NCBI RefSeq assembly: GCF_001941865.1 | Contig: NZ_CP016162.1 | Span: 5,142,501 to 5,206,500, forward strand | Direction of reading: 5' to 3' | Length of the DNA: 64,000 bases | From: Pseudomonas alcaliphila JAB1 | GTDB lineage: Bacteria > Pseudomonadota > Gammaproteobacteria > Pseudomonadales > Pseudomonadaceae | Part shown: piece after piece, positions 25,842 to 37,238 of the stretch | Layout: every line of letters begins with the position of its first letter | How positions within the stretch are numbered: position 1 is the first letter of the stretch | The notes under the pieces: generated by a model | Database searches by the model: none | What the model saw: only the letters and a program-made list of their open reading frames with translations | Told to the model about the DNA's origin: nothing | Translations under genes and position numbers: made by a program

Positions 25842-27182
25842 TTACTCGACGCCCTGCCTCATGGACATGGGGAATTGCTTGTTCTCATAACTACCCGTGC
25901 AGTCAGCAGCGCTACGGCTATCCGGGCTGCACACGACTTCCGGCAGCTTGTAGCTGCTGCCATCGTTGCAGGCAGCCTGCCCCTGGTTGTTGATCGCCAG
26001 CTTGCCGCCCTGCATCGCGGCATTCACCGCACCCGAGCACTCGACACCATCACCACGTCGCACCTTGACCTGCCCCTTGCCATCCTTGAAGTCATAGTCG
26101 AGTTGCATGGGCTTGCCGGTCTGCGCATCCTGAATACCGGCACCCGCTTTCCAGTTACCGTTGAGGAACTCAGTGGAGCCGGTTTCCAGTGCCTGCGGGG
26201 GAATGCTCAGGTCTTGTGGTACGTCCCGACCCGGCGGTTGCTTGCGAGGTTCCTGCTGCTCCTGTGGCGGGTCGGCTGGTGGCTCCTCAGCGGCTGCATC
26301 TTCAGGCGCGGACGGCGGCGGTTCTTCGCCCGGTGCATCGAGCTCGTCGTGTGCAGCAGCGCCCTCCTCCTGCTCGGCAGCGGGAGACTCTTGTCCGTCC
26401 GGCAGTTGACCATCGATAGCAGCACCCGACCCGGCGCCATCGACCGACCCACCACGACCGAACACGCCGATATCACGCTCATGCACCGGCAATCCCGGCA
26501 GATCGATGCGATCGAGGCCGAGTGGCAACTCGACCGTTGGCGCACAGGCGCGCAGCAAGAACAACAGCAACAGCAGGAGCAGTGGCAGGAGCAACAGCCA
26601 CAGCCAGCGCCACCAACGCGACTTCTTCACCACCTCAACCGGCACGGCGGCGGCCAGCGGGGGCGGCGCGAGCGGTGCTACTGGCGCAGCGCTGGGCACA
26701 GGCGGACGCAGACACAACAGCGGGTCGTGATCATAGGTTCCCGCGTGATCGGTGAACCCCCAGAAGGTGATGACGGGCTTGCCATCGACCAGGTAGACAT
26801 GGTCGCTGTCGGGAAAGTGAATGGTTTTTTCCAGCAGGCGACCGAATATCTGCTTTTCCCGGTTCTGCGCGTCAGCACGCATGCTTTCGCTGGTAGCACC
26901 CAGTTTGGCGTGCATCACCTCAAGCTGAGCATAGGCATTCGCGCGCTCCTCAACCGTGGCCGCCGACCAGGGGATCACGTCGCCCTCTGCAGGCGCGTAC
27001 CAATCGATGCGGTCACCGGTTTCGTTGGGCTGCGGAATGGCTAGGCAACTGGAGGCTTCGCGCCCCATCTTCAGGCGAATGGCCTCGCGCAGTTGCAGCG
27101 CGGCGCTGTACACCGGCTGACCATCGACACCCAGCGCCTTGAATTCCTGAAGGTTACCCGTGCGGAGCAATGCGCCTGACAT
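25842..27182 (-). CDS. srfA: SrfA family single-pass membrane protein
   Basis: A 446-residue protein and first gene of the operon; ATG at 27182 with GGAAAGGA upstream. The N-terminal cytoplasmic domain (1-150) ends YLVDGKPVITFWGF. A transmembrane helix follows RWWRWLWLLLLP (about 190-215). Next comes a long acidic proline/glutamate-rich linker and a C-terminal domain (about 330-446) with four cysteines (VECSG, AACNDG, EVVCSPD, ADCTG), probably periplasmic and disulfide-bonded. The N-terminal domain and helix are repeated in the VWA protein that ends the operon. Named by position and family resemblance to SrfA. Confidence 0.75.
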   Translation of the reverse strand: MSGALLRTGNLQEFKALGVDGQPVYSAALQLREAIRLKMGREASSCLAIPQPNETGDRIDWYAPAEGDVIPWSAATVEERANAYAQLEVMHAKLGATSESMRADAQNREKQIFGRLLEKTIHFPDSDHVYLVDGKPVITFWGFTDHAGTYDHDPLLCLRPPVPSAAPVAPLAPPPLAAAVPVEVVKKSRWWRWLWLLLLPLLLLLLLFLLRACAPTVELPLGLDRIDLPGLPVHERDIGVFGRGGSVDGAGSGAAIDGQLPDGQESPAAEQEEGAAAHDELDAPGEEPPPSAPEDAAAEEPPADPPQEQQEPRKQPPGRDVPQDLSIPPQALETGSTEFLNGNWKAGAGIQDAQTGKPMQLDYDFKDGKGQVKVRRGDGVECSGAVNAAMQGGKLAINNQGQAACNDGSSYKLPEVVCSPDSRSAADCTGSYENKQFPMSMRQGVE

Positions 27183-27418
27183 GTGCGGTCATCCTTTCCC
27201 TGGCCATCTGAAAATAGAAATTACGGCACAATCATTCCAAATGACGTTGGAAGATCGCGTCAGTCAGCAAGGCTAAAAAGCCTTTTGTATTCAAACGTTA
27301 GCTGCACTTAATTTTTCGAAATGTGACATAGACATCGCTTCATGGGAATGCTTTTCGGCGCAAAAATCAATCTGCGATTAACTCTGAATCGATCCCTTAT
27401 GCGTTTATGTTGAGCTAC
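27183..27418 (-). promoter_or_regulatory. srf operon promoter region
   Basis: An AT-rich 236-bp gap between the GFA gene and srfA. On the minus strand TTGGAA (complement of 27235-27240) and TATTTT (complement of 27211-27216) are 18 bp apart, a moderate sigma-70 candidate about 30 bp before srfA. A hairpin AAGGCT-AAAA-AGCCTT at 27269-27284 lies upstream and may separate it from GFA transcription. No other promoter is evident inside the following 17 kb, where gene gaps are mostly below 80 bp. Confidence 0.45.
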
Positions 27419-27823
27419 CTAATCTATCTCTTCTTGCCACTCTTCCGGCAATTGCGGATCGACCGTCAACCAGGACAGCCGGCTGCTCACCCAGATATGC
27501 CGATCCGCCGGGGCTTGCTCCGGCTTGTCCAGCGTGGCGACGGTTACATCCAGCGTATCCGGGCTGAGCGAAGTGAGCAGCGCCAGATGTGCACCGCAGT
27601 CCGCACAGAAATAGCGTGTACAGCTGGCTGATGAGGCGAACGCCTTCGGCGTGCCGCGCAGCCAGTGAAATGCCTGGCGCGGTACCGTGGCCCAGGTAGT
27701 GAGAATGCCGCCACTGCTGCGCCGGCAGACCGAGCAATGGCAGTGCGCGATATCCGTCAGCGGCGCATTGATCCGATAGCGCAGTGCACCACACTGGCAG
27801 CCGCCCTGATGTTCGACCTTCAT
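27419..27823 (-). CDS. GFA family (glutathione-dependent formaldehyde-activating enzyme / CENP-V fold) protein
   Basis: A 134-residue protein starting MKVEHQGGCQCGALRY with GGAGG upstream. The zinc-binding cysteines GCQCG, CHCSVC and CADCG are all present. The Mss4-like fold binds one or two zincs; members are annotated as glutathione-dependent formaldehyde-activating enzymes, but most are uncharacterised. It starts 69 bp from the divergent AEC transporter. Confidence 0.85.
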   Translation of the reverse strand: MKVEHQGGCQCGALRYRINAPLTDIAHCHCSVCRRSSGGILTTWATVPRQAFHWLRGTPKAFASSASCTRYFCADCGAHLALLTSLSPDTLDVTVATLDKPEQAPADRHIWVSSRLSWLTVDPQLPEEWQEEID

Positions 27824-27891
27824 CTTGCCTCCGCCTTGCATTGCCCCGCGCCGCTGACCAAGATGGGCGCTCACCACCACCGGGGGTTCCC

Positions 27892-28797
27892 GTGATAGAC
27901 CTGTTGCTGGCCTTGTGGCCGCTGTTCGCCATGATAGTCGCCGGCTACTGGCTGCGCCTGCGCGAGTTCCCCAGCGAGGCTTTCTGGCCGGGTGCCGAGC
28001 GCCTCAATTACTTCATTCTGTTCCCTGCCCTGCTGTTCTCCAGCCTGGCCCGTGCGCCGCTGAACAATCCGGCACTGCCGCGCCTGGCGCTGGCCGTGCT
28101 GCTCGGCCTGGGCATCGCCTGGCTGGCGCTGCTGCTGGTGCGGCGCCTGCGCGGCTGGCCCGCTGGACGTTTTGGCGCATTCACCCAAGGCATTCTGCGC
28201 TTCAACACTTACCTGGGCCTGGCTGCGGTCGGCAGCCTGTTCGGTCAGGAAGGCCTGACCCTCGCCGCGCTGATGCTGGCCCTGATGGTGCCGACGGTGA
28301 ACGTGCTGTCGGTGTGGTCGCTGACCGCCGAACGTGGCGTCAGCGCGCGCAGCCTGCTGCTGCCGATCATCAAGAATCCGCTGATCCTCGCCTGTGTCGG
28401 CGGCGCGCTGTTCAACCTCACGGGCATCGGCCTGCCAGGCGGCACGGATCGCCTGCTCAGCCTGCTCGCTGCAGCCAGCCTGCCGCTGGGCCTGCTCTGC
28501 GTTGGCGCGGCGCTCAAGCCGGCACAGCTTGGCGGTGAAATCCCTGCACTGACCTGGAACAGTGCGCTGCGTCTGCTGGCGATGCCGCTGCTGGCCTGGG
28601 GCGTGGCCTGGGCGCTGGCCCTGCCGGCCATGGAGAGCGCCGTGCTGGTGCTGTTCTTCGCCCTGCCCACCGCACCGACCGCCTACGTGCTGACCCGCCA
28701 GCTCGGCGGCGATAGCCAGCTAATGGCCGGCATCATTACCCTGCAGACGCTGTTGGCGGCCGGCAGCCTGGTGGCGATCATGATGTTGTTGGCCTGA
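27892..28797 (+). CDS. AEC (auxin efflux carrier) family transporter
   Basis: A 301-residue membrane protein with about ten helices, starting at a GTG with GGGGG upstream (first residues MIDLLLALWPLFAMIVAGYW). The two-repeat layout with breaks, for example GILRFNTYLGLAAVGS and the C-terminal FFALPTAPTAYVLTRQLGGD, is typical of the AEC/Mem_trans family, which exports organic acids or related anions. Substrate not predictable. Convergent with the next gene. Confidence 0.85.
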   Translation: MIDLLLALWPLFAMIVAGYWLRLREFPSEAFWPGAERLNYFILFPALLFSSLARAPLNNPALPRLALAVLLGLGIAWLALLLVRRLRGWPAGRFGAFTQGILRFNTYLGLAAVGSLFGQEGLTLAALMLALMVPTVNVLSVWSLTAERGVSARSLLLPIIKNPLILACVGGALFNLTGIGLPGGTDRLLSLLAAASLPLGLLCVGAALKPAQLGGEIPALTWNSALRLLAMPLLAWGVAWALALPAMESAVLVLFFALPTAPTAYVLTRQLGGDSQLMAGIITLQTLLAAGSLVAIMMLLA

Positions 28798-28813
28798 TTG
28801 ACCAGCACGGGCG

Positions 28814-29599
28814 CTACTCCACGTAGCTCTCGATCAGCCGCTGATATTCACCGCGTGCCTTGAGCGCCTCGAGCCCGCGATTGAAGCGCTCGATCAACTC
28901 GGTAGCACGCGGATGCTGCCGCGAGACGATGAAGTGCAGCGTACTGCTCTGAAACGGCACCCGTGACCGGTGAAACTGCGCCAGATCAGCGCCAGCGCTG
29001 TGCAAAGCACTGTCCCCCAGGTTACGGTCGGCAATGAACAGGTCGTCACGTTCGAGCAGCAGCAGCCGTGCGCATTCCTGCAGACCCAGTGGAGAATGAC
29101 GGCGCAGTACGCCCTGCTCGACCATTTGCTGGATCGCCGCCGGCGGCTGCCAGCCCAGCGGATAGCAGAGTCGCCGGCCGATCATGGTGGGCAGATCGTC
29201 GAGCTCGATGTGATCACCGGCCCGGCTGAAGATGTATGGTTCGGCCACATAAATGGGCGCCGAGTAGAGAAACTCCGCCTCGCGCTCGGCAGAACGGACG
29301 TAGGGAAAGGTGGCGTCGTACTCAACGCGCTTGGCTTTCAGGTAACCGCGGTTCCAGGGCAGCCAGTCGAGCGTGATTGCCGCCCCCTGCTCAGCCAGCG
29401 CCGCCCGCACCACCTGGGTGAGCATGCCCTGACCAGGTAATGCCTTGCCAGTGAACGGCGCATAGTCATCGCCCGTAGCCAGGTGCAGCACCTCCGCTCG
29501 CGCCGAGACGCACAACAGCAGACTCAGCAGAGCCGCCCCCCATAATCCCACCATCAATCTCCAGTCACTGGCGCGCAATCGCCTTGCTGCCCCGATCAT
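28814..29599 (-). CDS. Periplasmic solute-binding protein (SBP_bac_3 type)
   Basis: A 261-residue exported protein with a signal peptide ending VSARA. ATGDDYAPFTGKALPGQGMLTQ opens the binding domain, as in family 3 amino-acid-type binding proteins. No permease or ATPase gene lies nearby, so it is an orphan and could be a sensor-type binding protein. A second start at 29554 has GGAG upstream but would remove the basic residues of the signal peptide. Confidence 0.75.
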   Translation of the reverse strand: MIGAARRLRASDWRLMVGLWGAALLSLLLCVSARAEVLHLATGDDYAPFTGKALPGQGMLTQVVRAALAEQGAAITLDWLPWNRGYLKAKRVEYDATFPYVRSAEREAEFLYSAPIYVAEPYIFSRAGDHIELDDLPTMIGRRLCYPLGWQPPAAIQQMVEQGVLRRHSPLGLQECARLLLLERDDLFIADRNLGDSALHSAGADLAQFHRSRVPFQSSTLHFIVSRQHPRATELIERFNRGLEALKARGEYQRLIESYVE

Positions 29600-29741
29600 T
29601 GACTCTTGCTCTCACAAGCACGGCTGTCCAGTGCAACCAGGCTATAGGGCGACAATTCATGCTGTTCTCTTGATACGAAGCAACGAGCTGGGCAGGGCGC
29701 CGTCTATTCTTGTCGCAACACGAACGAGATGCGGCAAGCCG

Positions 29742-30872
29742 ATGAATGACACCAACGCCAACGATCAGCCTGACGTTTTCCCCTATCTGCAGCTGATCCA
29801 CCAGCACGGCGGCTCGGACCTGTTCTTCAGCGTCGGCGCACCGCCGCACATGAAAGTGGAAGGACACAGCCAGCCGGTGGGCCAGCACATCTTGAAGGCC
29901 GGCGAAGTGCAACAGCTGGCCTATCAACTGATGACGCAGAAGCAGATCGCCGAGTTCGAGCGCGATCTGGAGATGAATCTGGCGGTCAGCCTGCAGGGCG
30001 CCGGACGTTATCGGGTCAACCTCTATTACCAGCGCGGCGAAGTGGCCATGGTGGTGCGCCTGATCAAGAGCCAGATTCCCAGCTTCGAGGCGCTCGGCCT
30101 GCCAAAAATGCTGGAAAAGCTGGCCATGCAGGATCGCGGGCTGATCCTGGTCACCGGCGCAGCCGGTTCGGGCAAGTCCACCACCCTGGCGGCGATGCTG
30201 GATTTCCGCAATCGCCACAAGAGCGGGCATATCGTCTGCATCGAAGACCCCATCGAATTTCTCCACAGCCACCAGCGCTCGATCATCGACCAGCGGGAAG
30301 TCGGCCTCGATACCCACAGCTTCGACGACGCCCTGCGCAACGTGCTGCGCGAGGCGCCGGACGTGATCATGCTCGGCGAGATCCGCGACGCCGCGACCAT
30401 GCAGCACGCGCTGCATTACGCCGAAACCGGCCACCTGTGCGTGGCCACGCTGCATGCCACCAGCAGCAGCCACGCCATCGAGCGTATCGCCCGCTTCTTT
30501 CCCGACGAAGCCCGCAAGCAGGTGCTGGCCGACGTGGCGCACAACCTGCTCGCGGTGATCGGCCAGCGCCTGGTACCGGGCATCGCGCAAAAACGCGTGG
30601 TAGCGGTGGAGCTGATGCTGGGCACGCCCTACATCCGCGACCTGATCCAGCGCGATGAGTTGGAGGAGTTGCGCGAAGCCACGGCACGAGCGGCCGAACA
30701 AGGTCTGCAAACCTTTGACCAGCACCTGTTCGCCCTGCTCGAAGCCGGCCGTATCAGCCTGGCCGAAGCGCTCAAGTTCGCCGACTCGCGGACCGACCTC
30801 AGCCTCAAGTTCAAGCTCGAGCGCGGCTTCTCCGCCGACGACGCCGAACTCAAGGTACTGCGCGACGGTTGA
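29742..30872 (+). CDS. PilT/PilU-like type IV pilus retraction ATPase (extra paralogue)
   Basis: A 376-residue secretion-type ATPase. GGSDLFFSVGAPPHMKVEG opens the N-terminal PAS-like domain. Walker A GAAGSGKST is at about 143-151, the Asp box IEDPIEF follows, Walker B VIMLGEIRD is at about 210 and the His box HLCVATLHA at about 231. It resembles PilU more than PilT in length and N-terminus. No other pilus genes are present, so it is an orphan paralogue that may modulate twitching through PilT/PilU. Confidence 0.8.
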   Translation: MNDTNANDQPDVFPYLQLIHQHGGSDLFFSVGAPPHMKVEGHSQPVGQHILKAGEVQQLAYQLMTQKQIAEFERDLEMNLAVSLQGAGRYRVNLYYQRGEVAMVVRLIKSQIPSFEALGLPKMLEKLAMQDRGLILVTGAAGSGKSTTLAAMLDFRNRHKSGHIVCIEDPIEFLHSHQRSIIDQREVGLDTHSFDDALRNVLREAPDVIMLGEIRDAATMQHALHYAETGHLCVATLHATSSSHAIERIARFFPDEARKQVLADVAHNLLAVIGQRLVPGIAQKRVVAVELMLGTPYIRDLIQRDELEELREATARAAEQGLQTFDQHLFALLEAGRISLAEALKFADSRTDLSLKFKLERGFSADDAELKVLRDG

Positions 30873-30960
30873 CTGGCTTTATCAGCGATTTCGGCCGATG
30901 CTCATCTATACAGGCCGAAACCATAATTCCTCATCGGCCGTCTTTCAGGGGGGCCGATTT

Positions 30961-32601
30961 ATGCTGACCCTGCTGCATTTGCTGTCAGCCATTGCCTTGT
31001 TGGTCTGGGGCACACACATCGTACGTACCGGCATCCTGCGCGTGTTCGGCTCGCAGTTGCGCAAGGTGCTCAGCCACAATATCGGCCGCCGGCCGCTGGC
31101 GTTCGTCGCCGGCATCGGCGTCACGGCGCTGGTGCAGAGCAGCAACGCCACGGCTTTGCTGGTCACCTCCTTCGTCGCCCAGGGCTTGATGGCGTTGGCG
31201 CCGGGCCTGGCGATCATGCTCGGTGCCGACGTCGGCACGGCGCTCATGGCCCGCGTGCTGACGCTCAATCTCAGTTGGCTGAGCCCGCTGCTGATCTTTC
31301 TCGGGGTGATCTTCTTTCTCTCGCGGCGGCAGACCCGTGCGGGCCAACTCGGCCGGGTGGCCATCGGCCTGGGCCTGATGCTGCTGGCGCTGGAGCTGAT
31401 CGTCGCCGCCGCCACGCCGATCACCGAAGCGCGCGGGATTCGCGTGCTGTTCGCGTCATTGACCGGCGACCTGCTGCTCGACGCGCTGGTCGGTGCGTTG
31501 TTCGCCCTGCTCACCTATTCCAGCCTGGCTGCCGTGCTGCTCACCGCCACCCTGGCCGGTGCCGGGCTGATCAGCCTGCCGGTGGCAATCGGCCTGGTGA
31601 TCGGTGCCAACATCGGCAGCGGTCTGCTGGCCTTTCTCACCAGCAGCCTGCAGAACCCGGCCGGACGTCGCGTGGCGCTGGGCAGCCTGATCTACAAGCT
31701 GATCGGACTGTTGCTGGTGCTGCCAGTGCTGCAGCCATTGGCCGACTGGCTGGACAGCCTGAACTGGCGTCCTGCGGAGCTGGTGATCTTCTTCCACCTG
31801 CTCTACAACGGTTTGCGCGCCCTGCTGATGCTACCCACCGTCGGCTGGATGGCGCGCTTCTGCAACTGGCTGATGCCGGACCGTGCCGATGACAGCGGCA
31901 TCGCTCGCCCGCGCCACCTCGACCCCACGGCCCTGGCCACGCCGAGCCTGGCACTGGCCAATGCGGTGCGTGAAACACTGCGCATCGGCGACCTGATCGA
32001 GGCCATGCTCGGCCACCTGCTGCCGGTGCTGGAACACAACCAGCCGGCGACGAGCAAGGAGCTGCGCCTGCTCAATGACGACGTCGCCAGCCTGTGCCGG
32101 GCGGTCAAGCTGTACCTGGCGCAGATCCCGCGCGAGGCGATGAGCGAACACGAGAGCCGGCGCTGGGCCGAGGTGCTCGAGCTGGCGGTGAACCTGGAGC
32201 AGGCCGGCGAGCTGATCGAACGCATGCTCGGCAAGATCCAGAACGAGAAGACCGCGCAGCGCCGCGCCTTCTCCGACAAGGGCCTGGAGGAGCTGACCAG
32301 CCTGCACGGACAGCTGATGGCCAACCTGCGCCTGGGCCTGAACGTGTTCCTCAGCGCCGATCACGCCAGCGCCAGCCAGTTGCTGCGCGAGAAGCGCCGC
32401 TTCCGCGCGCAGGAGCGGCGCCTGGCGCACGCGCATATCGGCCGCCTGCAGCGCCAGGTGCTGCAGAGCATCGAGACCAGCTCATTGCATCTGGAGCTGA
32501 TCGCCGACATGAAGCGCCTCAACTCGCTGTTCTGCTCCAGCGCCTATGTGGTGCTGGAGGGCCAGGAGACCGGCGCGCTCAGGCTCGAGGGTGGCGAGTG
32601 A
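30961..32601 (+). CDS. Na/Pi cotransporter family protein with PhoU-like C-terminus
   Basis: A 546-residue protein. The first half has two Na/Pi repeats with the diagnostic VQSSNATALLVTSF and the second-repeat LLTYSSLAAVLLT. The C-terminal 200 residues are helical and PhoU-like (LELAVNLEQAGELIERML). Probable sodium-coupled phosphate uptake or efflux of the YjbB type. The ATG at 30961 has a G-rich ribosome-binding site; an imperfect inverted repeat (30889-30896 / 30913-30920) lies between it and the ATPase gene. Convergent with the next gene, 1 bp apart. Confidence 0.85.
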   Translation: MLTLLHLLSAIALLVWGTHIVRTGILRVFGSQLRKVLSHNIGRRPLAFVAGIGVTALVQSSNATALLVTSFVAQGLMALAPGLAIMLGADVGTALMARVLTLNLSWLSPLLIFLGVIFFLSRRQTRAGQLGRVAIGLGLMLLALELIVAAATPITEARGIRVLFASLTGDLLLDALVGALFALLTYSSLAAVLLTATLAGAGLISLPVAIGLVIGANIGSGLLAFLTSSLQNPAGRRVALGSLIYKLIGLLLVLPVLQPLADWLDSLNWRPAELVIFFHLLYNGLRALLMLPTVGWMARFCNWLMPDRADDSGIARPRHLDPTALATPSLALANAVRETLRIGDLIEAMLGHLLPVLEHNQPATSKELRLLNDDVASLCRAVKLYLAQIPREAMSEHESRRWAEVLELAVNLEQAGELIERMLGKIQNEKTAQRRAFSDKGLEELTSLHGQLMANLRLGLNVFLSADHASASQLLREKRRFRAQERRLAHAHIGRLQRQVLQSIETSSLHLELIADMKRLNSLFCSSAYVVLEGQETGALRLEGGE

Positions 32602-32602
32602 C

Positions 32603-34111
32603 TCAGTCGGCGCTGCTTACTCGCTCGGGCGCGGCCGGCTCCACGCCGCGCCAGGCATACCAGGCGAAGAACAGCGCCATCAGCAGATAGCCGTGGACGA
32701 AGTCCGGCGCGGCGTACCAGGCCAGTTTCGGTGCGTGCATCAGGCCAACGAAGGCCATGCCGGCCGCCACCAACGCGAAGACGGTGGCCTGGCGGAACTG
32801 GCGATCGATCACCGCCACGCACATGGCACCGAGCAGGATGGCGCTGAACATGGCGCCCTGCCCCAACGCGCCGATGGCACTGGAAATGCCCTCGACCACC
32901 TCAGGGGCGCCACGGTTGAAGCGGGTCATCAGGTAGTTGGCGAAATACGGCAGCATTGCCAGCGCCACTGCCGGGTAGTAACGGGCGTGGTTGCTGTTGA
33001 ACGCCGTGGCGATCATCGACATGCCGACGAATACCAGGATCGGCGCCACCACCGATACCGGAATCAGCGCGGCGATGAAGGCGATCAGGCCGAACATGGT
33101 CGCCAGGCCGTACACCGCGCCATTGAGCAGACTGTAACCACGCCCGGCGCCCATCCACTTCGAACCCACGGTGGCGATGTACACGGTGGTCGGGAACACA
33201 CCGCCGAACAGCGCGCCGAGCGAGGTGCCCAGTCCGTCCACGGCTTGGCACTCGCGCACGCTGTAGCTGTCACCGGCGGCGCTCATGGCCTCGACGTTGT
33301 TCATGGTCTCGATCGCGTTGTACAGGGTGATCGGCAGGATCACCGTCATCAGCGCCAGCAGGCTGGTGAACAGCAGGCCCAGGCCTTCGTACCAGGCCAG
33401 GTTGGGCAGCAGCGGGTAGAAACCCAGGTGGGTGAAGGCATCGCTGAACTTGCCGCTATCGGCGGCGCCGATCAGGTAGGCCAGCGCCGTACCGACGACG
33501 ATGGCGAACAGCGAAGCCGGCAGGCGAAACGGCATGCTCACCCGCGCCACTAGGCCGACGATGGTGATGGCCAGCACCAGCAGGCCGATCACCGGGATTT
33601 CCAGGGTCTTGAATAGCATCTCGCCAGCGATGAAGGTCAGCGCCACGCCGGCCACCGCACCGAGCATGGCGGCACGCGGCAGATGCCGCTGTACCCAGTT
33701 GCCGATCAGGCTGATGACCGCCTCGATCAGACCACTGATGAAGCACGCGGCCACCGCCACCTTCCAGGCCAGCTCGGCATCGCCGGTGAGGTTCTTCGCC
33801 GGCAGCAGCACGCCGAACAGGAAGACGAACATCACCGGCGTGCTGATGCCGTAGGAAAGCGCGGTGACGTCGGCGCGGTTCTCACGGCGCGCCAGACGCG
33901 CGGCAGTCCAGGCGTAGTAGAAGTTACCGGCCATCACCGCCACCGCCGCCCCCGGCAGTACCTGGCCGAACACGATTTCGGCAGGGAAGCCCATGCCCAG
34001 CATGCTGATGGCGATGATCACGAAGTTGGCGATGTTGTTCTGGAACAGGGCGAAGAAGGCGTCGGTGTCTTCCTTCTTGTACCAGGGGTAATGCACGCGC
34101 GGCGTCGACAT
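32603..34111 (-). CDS. NCS2-type purine/xanthine-uracil permease family protein
   Basis: A 502-residue membrane protein with about 12-14 helices, starting MSTPRVHYPWYKKEDTDAFF. The layout resembles NCS2/AzgA-like permeases (FQNNIANFVIIAISMLGMG, TALSYGISTPVMF, ITLYNAIETMNNVEAMSAAG). The substrate cannot be read from sequence and the assignment to a purine carrier is by family only. Transcribed alone. Confidence 0.75.
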   Translation of the reverse strand: MSTPRVHYPWYKKEDTDAFFALFQNNIANFVIIAISMLGMGFPAEIVFGQVLPGAAVAVMAGNFYYAWTAARLARRENRADVTALSYGISTPVMFVFLFGVLLPAKNLTGDAELAWKVAVAACFISGLIEAVISLIGNWVQRHLPRAAMLGAVAGVALTFIAGEMLFKTLEIPVIGLLVLAITIVGLVARVSMPFRLPASLFAIVVGTALAYLIGAADSGKFSDAFTHLGFYPLLPNLAWYEGLGLLFTSLLALMTVILPITLYNAIETMNNVEAMSAAGDSYSVRECQAVDGLGTSLGALFGGVFPTTVYIATVGSKWMGAGRGYSLLNGAVYGLATMFGLIAFIAALIPVSVVAPILVFVGMSMIATAFNSNHARYYPAVALAMLPYFANYLMTRFNRGAPEVVEGISSAIGALGQGAMFSAILLGAMCVAVIDRQFRQATVFALVAAGMAFVGLMHAPKLAWYAAPDFVHGYLLMALFFAWYAWRGVEPAAPERVSSAD

Positions 34112-34173
34112 GCTGGCTGCGTCCTTGTTGTCCGAATGGTCAGGCCGGCGAGTCTAGCAATCCGCGCCCAGGG

Positions 34174-34361
34174 CATAAACGAACAAGGCAGCCGAAGCTC
34201 AATGCCTGTCAGATAGGCTTCGCAAATCCCCTCTTGCGTATGAGCCCCGCCCCGGGGCGAAGCTTTTGAGTCTGCGCCGCCCAGGTTAGCGGCGGGGCGC
34301 CGCTCCTACACAAATGGGGGCATGGTCAATAAACGAACAAGGCAGCCGAAGCTGCCTTGTT
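34174..34361 (-). terminator. TRAP operon terminator plus a truncated upstream copy
   Basis: At 34336-34361 an 11-bp perfect stem (AACAAGGCAGC / GCTGCCTTGTT, loop CGAA) lies directly after the TRAP gene stop; on the minus strand it is followed by CGTTTATT. The left arm and loop with flank (ATAAACGAACAAGGCAGCCG onward) occur again at 34175-34199 without the right arm. The segment between holds a REP-like piece ending GCGCCGCTCCTACAC. Confidence 0.8.
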
Positions 34362-34377
34362 GTCAGTGCCAAGCCCG

Positions 34378-36936
<2,559 letters not shown>

Positions 36937-36972
36937 GGGGCGAACCTGCATTTGAGTAAACGGAAAACGGCA

Positions 36973-37000
36973 AAACCCGCGGGCCTGAGCCTGCGGGTTT
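36973..37000 (-). terminator. Hairpin between the TAXI and TRAP genes
   Basis: AAACCCGC (36973-36980) pairs with GCGGGTTT (36993-37000), with an inner GGC/GCC pair; on the minus strand it ends GGGTTTTG. It probably attenuates transcription from the binding-protein gene, giving more binding protein than permease. Confidence 0.6.
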
Positions 37001-37082
37001 GTTTAACACTAGAAGCGAAGCGAGTGATGCGCCTGGCGACGCATCACCAATGGCCCTGACCGGCTGGCCGACAGGGCCCGAA

Positions 37083-37232
37083 GAGGGTGTTTACAAAACA
37101 GCGAGCGAAGGCAAGGCGAAAGCCGTCGAAAAAGCGCAGTGTACGAGTTGTACATGAGCATTTTGATCGGACTCGCGCACGAGAATGCTTTCAACGCAGC
37201 ATGGCCGAGCGCAGCAATTTGTAGACACCCTC
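37083..37232. repeat. 150-bp MITE-like interspersed element
   Basis: The 15-bp ends GAGGGTGTTTACAAA (37083-37097) and TTTGTAGACACCCTC (37218-37232) are inverted copies with one mismatch. The interior contains TGTAC-GAGTT-GTACA and no reading frame. The right end stops 7 bp before the TAXI stop codon complement. The interior resembles interspersed non-coding repeats I recall from Pseudomonas genomes. Confidence 0.65.
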
Positions 37233-37238
37233 GAAGGC

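Noticed and set aside
10498..27182. A type VI secretion cluster
   Set aside because: Only Tag/PpkA-like accessory proteins are present; no sheath, baseplate, TssJLM, VgrG or ClpV genes are seen.
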